From: Asparagopsis taxiformis
Lineage: Eukaryota > Rhodophyta > Florideophyceae > Bonnemaisoniales > Bonnemaisoniaceae
Length of the DNA: 14,208 bases
Reading direction: 5' to 3'
Assembly: GCA_030407315.1 (NCBI GenBank)
Contig: JALQPE010001768.1
Coordinates: 1-14,208 of the forward strand
The translations under genes and the position numbers were made by a program. Numbering within the stretch: position 1 is the first letter of the stretch; each line of letters begins with the position of its first letter. The notes beneath the pieces are model-generated. The model was not told the DNA's origin, did no database searches, and was given only the letters and a program-made list of their open reading frames with translations. Positions 8,540 through 14,208 of the stretch are shown here, one piece after another.

Positions 8540-9125
8540 ACAATTCTGGGTTTCAAATTTTCGATAGTGAGCATCGGAAGGGCATTATTTCAGCAGTGTC
8601 GCGTCATCCTTACGTTCTGCATTGCCTTTAGAGTCGACATATGAGATCATGGGTATTGAACGATCTCAAGTGAGGTTGTTCATGGTGCCTGGTTGCCGGC
8701 AAGAGTCGGAGAACCTGAACGGGTGCTGAAGTCAATGGATAGTTGTATGAGAGGTACCGTACGAACTCCCCCTACCACACAATGCAGCTACCAATGAATT
8801 GAAGATCGTCAGGTACTTCGATTACACGAGCTGTGAAGGGCTTTGTCATCAATCGCAAAATCGGGATCTGGTAATCGGGCTCAACTTTTGGAATTCACAA
8901 TGAAATTGCTTTTGAACAATATAAATTACATCCAATAGTAACAATTATGGTTTAAATCTCGCCAATATCTGTTTTCAGAATACGGCTGATCATGCTTGAT
9001 CCGTCTTCAGTTGTATTAAATACATCCGAACCGATCCCGCCAACCTCGTCCTCAAGACAAGTTCATTTCAACATCGGCGGCTGCATTTTGTTACCATCAG
9101 ACAAGAATCAAAACGAATCTCCTCG
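8540..9125. other. Intergenic stretch downstream of the cysteine-rich gene
   Basis: No supported gene. A 78-codon plus frame at 8992-9228 partly overlaps the antisense of the cysteine-rich gene and is probably spurious. The AT-rich piece at about 8895-8955 could hold the 3' end of the minus transcript; AATAAA-like signals are not obvious on the minus strand. Confidence 0.4.
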
Positions 9126-10840
9126 TTACACCAAAAAATCCACACATTCCGTCTCCCCATTTCCATACGTGAAAGTCCCCTGCGGACACATCTGGCAGCG
9201 CGATGCACCTGCCGTATTCGTGAAATGATCAATCGGGCATGATTCACACGACCCACTTCCCCGTCTCTCAGAAATAGTCCCGGCGCACACGGCCTACATC
9301 GATCGTCATCAGACGTACTGAATGTCCCCGGTGGACAAAGTACACATACACCATTCCGGAATCCCCTACCCTCCCCACAAGAACATTGCGATCCATCGCC
9401 AAGACTTGGCAACATCCCTCGCGGACACCCCCGACAACGTAGGCCATTACTCGCCTCATTCCGAAGGCATTCGCGACAAGAAAAATGCCCTTCGTAGCAG
9501 AGTATCCACAATCGGCTCCGTGCCTACTTCGCACCGTCTGCAATCCGTACCCGCCGGCGTGCCGCCTCGGCAGATGATCGGTACACATTCTGGAAGTGAG
9601 CGCAATGTGCTGCGTCGAAACCCTATCGGACAGCCGGTTTGGACGCTGCGACAGACGTCTGTGTCAATGACCAAGAGGTTTGTCGGCAATCCGAGCGGGC
9701 CGATATCAGTCGCCGTGCCCTCTGGACAGTTGATGCAGCGCGTGCGATCTTCATTGGGTATCATGCCGCTCGGGCAAGGTACGCATTCCGACATGCCCCT
9801 TTCAGGGGCGACGAGGCCCTGTGCGCAGGCAGTGCATTCGCGTACAGATAGGAAACTGGATGTGCCACGACGACAGGTAGTACATCTTCCATTTCGAGAA
9901 AGGCCAGTTCCAGGAGGACACACGCACGCCGGCCGTACGGTTCTACCGGGGATCATGCCACCAGGGCATCTAGTACATTGTGTAGCTGTTGGCGACTCGG
10001 CGCGTGTGTTTTCTGGGCATATCTCGCATAATCCGGTCGCTGGATTGATGCGCTCATGGAACGGACAGCGTACGCATGCTCCATCACGTCGTTCCACAGA
10101 ATCCAATGGACATGGGCCGTTAATTCGTCGACAGACAGTGGATCCTCTTCCAAGTGCAACAGTCCCAGGCAAGCACCTTTCCGTTCCGCTGCCTGCATTG
10201 AAGGAGCCTGGTCGACAAGGCGGACATGGCTCAGCGTCACCAGTCGCTTGGTCTGGACAAGTTCCGGCTGGACATTGTAGACACTGAGATTGGATTGGGT
10301 CGATCCTTCCGGAGCTGCATGCCACACAGCTGCCGGTGAAAGAAACTATGCTCCCAGGCGGGCAGTTTGGTGTACGACAATCATCGATACTCGTTGAGCC
10401 GGGCGGTGAAAATGATCCCTCGGGACAGCTTGTACACGCAACATTTGCTTGTGCAGAACTGAATGTATCCGACCACAACGAATACATCTTCTTCCATTGC
10501 GGCTAATCATTGACCCAGGCCCGCATGTGAGACATCTTTCGACAGTGGGCGCTCTTGGAAGAGAGGTTGACCCTTGTGGACATGGTGCGCATTCGTTCTC
10601 GCCGCCTCCAAATGTTCCTTCTGGACATCGTGCACATAGATCACGGCCCTGGGCACCCGTCGAAAGTGTTCTTTGCCACGTGAACAGAAAAGGCATCTTG
10701 ATGCCTCAACGCGACTCTGGAATGTTCCGACTGGACATTGTTGACATGTTGTACCGCTACGAAAGGTTCCTGGTTGACAGCGTTGGGCGGTTGTCAATGA
10801 CAGCACAAGAAAAACTAGGAGCAGACTGAAAAGTTTTCAT
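9126..10840 (-). CDS. Secreted cysteine-rich protein with tandem GCC2/GCC3 (ephrin-receptor-like) repeats, frame-broken
   Basis: The start is ATG 10840-10838. After one base is discounted in the adjoining A run, the first 18 residues form a strong signal peptide, with a hydrophobic run 'SLLLVFLVLSLTTA' before 'QRCQPGTF'. The rest consists of about 24 C-x2-C pairs spaced by Gly/Pro-rich loops such as 'CPVGTF', 'CARCPEGTF', 'CVPCPSGM', 'CINCPEGT' and 'CVLCPPGTFS', the pattern of Pfam GCC2_GCC3 / ephrin-receptor-like repeats. It ends 'CQMCPQGTF' then 'CVDFLV' and TAA at 9128-9126: about 570 residues. No membrane helix is visible at the C-terminus, so an extracellular or wall-associated product is likely; ligand unknown. 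Frame changes occur near 10835, 10672, 10472, 9480-9510 and 9260. The middle frame is open for 343 codons. Because Cys spacing is kept across every break, these look like sequence errors or very recent lesions. Confidence 0.82.
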
Positions 10841-11118
10841 TGGTTGAGTCTGTGTACGGAAGACGAATTTCCGTCGTCCTTTCCGCTGGTATTCTCAAAG
10901 GTTCTACGTGAGGAATTGTTAGGAGTCTAACTATGGGCAACACATGTTCAAGCGGCTTTTTAGCTGGATGATTGTTATTGACAGAGTACATGGAAGAGTT
11001 GGGTCGCGTGGGGAATAGGGTTGTTCTCGTCATTGTGATGATGATGCACTACATGTCGAATTTTAAAATCATGAAAGATGGAGTACACAACCGTGCAAAG
11101 TGTGCTGTCGGCGAGACC
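10841..11118. promoter_or_regulatory. Upstream region of the cysteine-rich gene
   Basis: This is the likely promoter and leader for the minus-strand cysteine-rich gene. No clear TATA box or repeated motif is seen. Short frames on both strands (66-72 codons) lack any recognisable feature. Confidence 0.3.
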
Positions 11119-11187
11119 AGCATCAGATCAAGTTATTGCACGGATAATGGTCGGGGAGGAGGCTCTACATAGTTTTGATCTGATGCT
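11119..11187. repeat. Perfect 13-bp inverted repeat AGCATCAGATCAA / TTGATCTGATGCT
   Basis: Arms 11119-11131 and 11175-11187 are exact reverse complements separated by 43 bases. The right arm continues outward as CCATCATG. Its complement, CATGATGG, has a counterpart, GATGGAG, at 11078-11084, about 35 bases outside the left arm. The left arm may therefore be interrupted by a small insertion. Confidence 0.7.
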
Positions 11188-11257
11188 CCATCATGTACTA
11201 ATTGAAACGCAAGACTAGATTTACTGCCCATACGATATATTAGGAAGACCTTGCTGG

Positions 11258-11272
11258 GGAGAACCTTTCTCC
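11258..11272. repeat. 6-bp hairpin GGAGAA / TTCTCC
   Basis: Arms 11258-11263 and 11267-11272 surround CCT. The sequence GGGGAGAACC...TTCTCCTGATATGG resembles the hairpins at 4642 and 5822, including CCTG after the right arm. Confidence 0.5.
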
Positions 11273-11362
11273 TGATATGGATGTAGTTGGCTGCAACCAC
11301 CAGTCATGTGTAGAAATACGTTGTATGTCCCATGTGTGAAACTAAGATGGTAGTCTCAACAC

Positions 11363-11440
11363 GAGTGGAGGCGTCATATTGCTGCATGTGTGGTGACCTA
11401 CTATTCCACCTGTTCATGCAGCAATGTGGCGCCTCCACGC
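11363..11440 (+). repeat. 78-nt hairpin with a near-perfect 26-bp stem
   Basis: Arm 11363-11388 and arm 11415-11440 are reverse complements at 23 of 26 positions. On plus-strand RNA two of the three differences become G-U pairs (U at 11374 and 11377) and one is an A-G mismatch at 11364, giving 25 of 26 pairs around a 26-nt loop. No protein frame explains it. It could be a small-RNA (microRNA-like) precursor, a remnant of an inverted-repeat element, or a palindromic duplication. Expression is unknown. Confidence 0.7.
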
Positions 11441-11885
11441 ACCAACGGTGAGGTATGCTGATCTTGATGAAGACAAGGACGCACATGGACGGAAAGTTCA
11501 TTCAGGGATACAACGTGCAGCCCCATTTCAGTGCGCTCTTTGGGCTTTACCAAACATTTGCCACAGCTGCTGGTAGATAAGTCGAGCGTTGAGACCAAAT
11601 AGAGGTAAAGCGCAGATATCTTTGCGGCGGCAACAGAGGAAACGCTATTGCGTAATCCACGTCGAGTATATTGGGTACTATTACGTTCGTAGTGGTATGT
11701 TGTTCTGCAATACACTTTAACCAGTGAAAACGCCAAACTCTATAATTAAGGACACGATCTAAATGTACATTGGTTGGAGATAACAATGTTGAAAAAACAT
11801 GCTCTGGCGCATTATCAGAAAAAAGCCGACAACGTGTAATCTGTGCACACGTGGCTTTTCGTGACAACCAGCGTGACATATCCAA
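11401..11885 (-). CDS. Overlapping unassigned minus frames
   Basis: Two minus frames overlap: 11885-11547 (112 codons) and 11736-11401 (111 codons). The first contains 'NVIVPNILDVDYAIAFPLL'; the second ends with 'KPKERTEMGLHVVSLNELSV' and then runs through the right arm of the 78-nt hairpin. They could be one protein of about 170 residues broken by an indel near 11560, as elsewhere in the window. No family, signal peptide or domain is recognised. A 75-codon plus frame at 11770-11997 competes. Low confidence. Confidence 0.2.
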
Positions 11886-12122
11886 TGAAATATTTCACCC
11901 AAACCTTTCCGTGTCGAAAACTGAACCCAAAAGTTTCAGCTCAAAATTGGCGAAGATTCCAAATATAGAAGTCATCTTCTTCGAACTGTATCCCTAAATT
12001 ACGTAGCGCTCTCTTCTCAATTTCAATCGAGTCGCAATTGCGGTGGCACCTCATACAATTACCAACCGCTGCATGAGCTACGTAGCGTGAATTGAACGTC
12101 GTCTTCAACACGATCTACTTGA

Positions 12123-12144
12123 GTCATCGATGTAAGTCGATGAC
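12123..12144. repeat. Perfect 8-bp hairpin GTCATCGA / TCGATGAC
   Basis: Arms 12123-12130 and 12137-12144 surround TGTAAG. It overlaps the end of an 80-codon minus frame that stops at 12124. Confidence 0.75.
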
Positions 12145-12769
12145 GCAGCAAACAGCATACGTGGTAAAGTGCACAATTGCCACATAGATGCCCATCTGAG
12201 TCAGACGTTTACAGTTTCCATTCATTCCTAGCATACTGTCATGATCTTCCAACCAAACATCTCGACATTGCCCCGAGTAGCTTGTCAATTTAGTGACGAC
12301 AAGCCAAACCTCCGGTGGAGTGTACACAACAGTGTACTGCAAAACGTATACAATACGCTTCAGCATGCCAGGTCATGACCTTACATGAACATCACAATCT
12401 TTGGCTTCACACTATACCGATTGTGTCTTACATAGATGTACTTCAACATCACATCGTCAGGAACAAGAACAACGGTCCTCTTGTACATTCAGCAATCTTA
12501 CCAATGCATCTCTTGGGAGCGAAACGCTCGTCCAATGAAAGGATATCAAGCAGGATGGAAGCAAGTCTATTTCAGTCTATGCCGCCGACGTCTGCTGCCT
12601 GTCATCCAGTAGACCAACAACCATGGAACTATGTAGACTGTAACGCTCGACAGCCCAAATCTCCGAACCATAGTTTCCCAGAATAAACATGTACTAAGAT
12701 AGTAAGTACATTTGCTTTGAGCTACCAGAAGCCCCAATCATATCTCTCCTTCACATAGGGCTGATATCT
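12124..12769. other. Fragmentary frames, coding strand unresolved
   Basis: On the minus strand several protein-like pieces occur in different frames: 'YGSEIWAVERYSLHSSMVVG' (about 12680-12585), 'ILSLDERFAPKRCIGKIAEC' (about 12550-12490), 'TVVLVPDDVMLKYIYVRHNR' (about 12485-12420) and 'QCRDVWLEDHDSMLGMNGNC' (about 12270-12205). On the plus strand a single uninterrupted 123-codon frame (12315-12686) is His- and Pro-rich and shows no motif. The minus pieces could be a continuation of the gene ending at 12770 or a decayed transposase; I could not match them to piggyBac or any other family with confidence. Confidence 0.2.
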
Positions 12770-13368
12770 CTACCGAATCCTGGCCAATATCTCAAAAAGC
12801 AGTCCTTGGCCACAGGTTCCTTGCTGAACTGCTTCCTCTCGCGTCATACCAGTAATCTGAAAATAAGGAATGGCGTTTTCCAAATGCCAGAACCGCTTGA
12901 TTTCCGGTTCAAGGTGAGACATATCGACATACATTGAACAAAATGGGATATTCTTCAGAGCATTATGTTCCGATAGGCTGAAGACTCTCTTTTTTCCGTA
13001 AGAAACTAGTGGAGGGATTAAGTGCGCTGTGGGTGTCTCGTGAGGTCATCAGGCTTCGGCTTTTGGCGATATTATTCTTGACGTTAGGAATACATGCATG
13101 TCGTACTCTTTTGCTGTCCTTCTTCCAGAAAACCAACAGCCAATTCGATTTGCGCTTGTGTCCAATGCCTTTCGGGTTCAAGTGCACAAATATCTCCTCT
13201 CTGTTGCGAAAAACCACGAGCTTTTCATCTTGTCATTGGCTCTTTCCTTGACTTCTCCAGACTCCTCGAATAATTCATGCAGACGTAAGGCAAACATATC
13301 TTTTTCATCCAGATATGGGGCCGATACACCAATGATCCTCACCCTGTCTCGTCATAACGACCATTCAT
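12770..13368 (-). CDS. Unrecognised protein of about 200 residues, frame-broken
   Basis: A chain of minus frames reads as one charged soluble protein. It begins 'MNGRYDETG' (ATG 13368-13366, first after an in-frame TAG). After a change at a G run (13342-13344 on plus) it continues 'VRIIGVSAPYLDEKDMFALR'. After one near 13230 it gives 'VVFRNREEIFVHLNPKGIGH' and 'SNWLLVFWKKDSKRVRHACI'. After one at an A6 run (12990-12995) it gives 'RVFSLSEHNALKNIPFCSMY', 'HLEPEIKRFWHLENAIPYFQ' and 'GTCGQGLLFEILARIR', ending at TAG 12772-12770. A rival start is the ATG at about 13400, whose frame has an in-frame TGA. There is no signal peptide. Composition is typical of a globular cytosolic or nuclear protein. 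No family was recognised; a decayed transposase is possible. Confidence 0.5.
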
Positions 13369-13379
13369 TCGACTGGTAT

Positions 13380-13862
13380 GCTATTTCTTTCATTTCTCAA
13401 TCTCCCGTGATCTCTCCTCAAGTCTATCATTCCCTTTTCACACCGTTTTCCCACACAACGTTTTACTACTCTAGATACTATCTATCTCCCTACACTCCAC
13501 ACTTTCCCATTCTTCACACTTCACATCTCTTACATGCACTCCCTGAATTGTTCTCCAGACTTGACCTACTTACGCCCATGCACACACACACACACATTCA
13601 CACACACAACTCTCTCTACATCCCTCATTTCACCCTCGAATCAGCCTCTCTCCACAGTCGACCGCAACTTCCTCATACATCCACCCACACTCCGCCTCCA
13701 GCTACCTCCCTCCTCGTAACCCTCCATCAAATGTTCCCTACTTAACACAAACTCTCCATCCCAACAACAAACATCCATCCTTCCTCCCATCATCACAACA
13801 TCACTCATCGTCAATCATACAAACAAACAAACCACATCTCTCCAAAACACATCACTGCAACC
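13380..13862 (+). promoter_or_regulatory. G-depleted promoter/5' leader of the gene at 13863
   Basis: The plus strand is C/T/A-rich; the last 122 bases before the ATG (13741-13862) contain only two G. Such an unstructured leader resembles the one before 6651. The stretch also separates the divergent minus gene starting near 13368. A long open frame across it reflects this composition, not coding. Confidence 0.5.
13581..13609. repeat. CA dinucleotide microsatellite
   Basis: (CA)8 at 13581-13596 is followed by TT and a second run (CA)6 to about 13608. It lies within the G-depleted leader. Confidence 0.85.
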
Positions 13863-14208
13863 ATGGCGTTCAGCCCTCCCGCGACAGCCATATCCGCGCT
13901 GATCGTGCTCATCTGTCTGTCATCCACCACCACCGCCCTTCGCGTGAGCAGCGATAATGCTCCAGCCAGCCATGAAGAGCGTTCCTCTCATCCATGAATC
14001 GTCCGAAACGAGTCTGGAGAAACTGGTTCGACACCCGCACAACCACGAGGATTATCGTCGTCGTCGTCGCCCGCGTAACCCCCAGTTCTTTGGTGGATTC
14101 AATCGTCCGCCGCGTCGTCGTCGCCGCCGTCGTCGAGTTCGTGACAGGCGTCCGGTAGTATTTGTTCGTCCTCCGCCACGCCCGAGGACGCCGTCCCCCG
14201 GCACGTCG
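13863..14208 (+). CDS. Secreted Arg/Pro-rich protein, partial at the right edge
   Basis: ATG 13863 (context CAACCATGG) follows a 120-base leader almost free of G. It opens a clear signal peptide: 'MAFSPPATAISALIVLICLS' followed by 'STTTA', with likely cleavage before 'LRVSSDNAPAS'. That frame stops at 13995-13997. From about 13972 another frame stays open to the window edge and reads 'ESSETSLEKLVRHPHNHEDY', then Arg runs 'RRRRRPRNPQFFGGFNRPP' and 'RRRRRRRR', then a Pro/Arg tail 'VRPPPRPRTPSP'. A small indel between 13972 and 13997 most likely joins the two. The Arg runs come from CGT/CGC triplet repeats. The mature protein would be strongly basic, short and low in complexity. Its role is unknown; binding of acidic wall polymers or of nucleic acid is speculation. 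The C-terminus is outside the window. Confidence 0.65.
14055..14132. repeat. CGT/CGC triplet runs encoding Arg tracts
   Basis: Two runs of CGT/CGC codons, at about 14056-14070 and 14109-14134, encode five and eight consecutive Arg in the open frame. Such runs are prone to length change by slippage. Confidence 0.7.

Noticed and set aside
9322..10287. A 321-codon plus-strand frame
   Set aside because: It is the antisense of the cysteine-rich gene. Its Gly/His/Pro-rich composition mirrors the repeated TGY-x2-TGY codons of the minus strand, and it has no domain or leader.
12315..12686. A 123-codon plus-strand frame as a firm gene
   Set aside because: It is uninterrupted but has no motif or leader, and the opposite strand carries several protein-like segments; the coding strand is left open.
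12490..12700. piggyBac-type transposase on the minus strand
   Set aside because: The segment around 'LDERFAPK' is only loosely like a piggyBac DE block. No further catalytic residues or TTAA-flanked terminal repeats could be placed.
9126..13368. Short spliceosomal introns as the cause of the frame changes
   Set aside because: At each change the coding character continues with no gap, leaving no room for a GT...AG intron.
13098..13745. A 215-codon plus-strand frame
   Set aside because: Its first part is antisense to the minus gene at 13368-12770 and its second part is the G-depleted leader with the CA microsatellite. The His/Thr/Ser/Pro-rich product reflects base composition.
1..14208. Programmed ribosomal frameshifting throughout, as in Euplotes
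   Set aside because: The frame changes do not occur at a constant slippery stop such as AAA-TAA, they go in both directions, and they track homopolymers, which fits indel errors better.
1..14208. CRISPR array or bacterial operon structure
   Set aside because: No regularly spaced identical repeats, no Cas-like protein, and gene features are eukaryotic.

Overview
The window looks like nuclear DNA of a eukaryote, most likely a compact-genome alga. The guess of a red alga is inference only. No bacterial operon layout, Shine-Dalgarno spacing, tRNA, rRNA or CRISPR array is visible. Genes lie on both strands and need no introns to be read. Two genes sit behind long leaders almost free of G on the coding strand. 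One gene encodes a secreted protein made of ephrin-receptor-like (GCC2/GCC3) cysteine repeats. The left end holds a Ty3/gypsy-type retrotransposon.

Layout. Positions 1-2400 (minus) hold gag, a CCHC zinc knuckle, a retropepsin-like protease and the first part of a reverse transcriptase, which runs off the left edge. Just upstream in the same direction (2995-2507) is a frame with a signal-peptide-like start and a Val/Thr/Ser/Pro-rich body; it may be a host secreted protein or the N-terminal part of gag. Positions 3237-3706 (plus) hold an unrecognised coding trace. Positions 3707-5870 have only weak reading frames and two short hairpins. A 140-codon plus frame lies at 5873-6295. A clearer gene lies at 6651-7252 (plus), with a basic N-terminal half and an acidic C-terminal half. 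Positions 7260-9120 have no convincing gene but hold repeated GAAGARTC/GAYTCYTC palindromes and a cluster of CACGTG boxes. The cysteine-rich secreted protein is at 10840-9126 (minus). Positions 10850-12770 hold inverted repeats, including a hairpin with a stem near 26 bp, and unassigned frames. At the right end, an unrecognised minus gene (13368-12770) and a secreted Arg/Pro-rich plus gene (13863 to the edge) are divergent across a G-depleted intergenic stretch.

A theme runs through the window: almost every recognisable coding region changes frame one or more times, and most changes can be explained by one base gained or lost in or beside a homopolymer, while protein character stays intact on both sides. 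This suggests indel errors in the underlying assembly rather than many old pseudogenes. The start-to-end spans given for genes therefore cross several frames.
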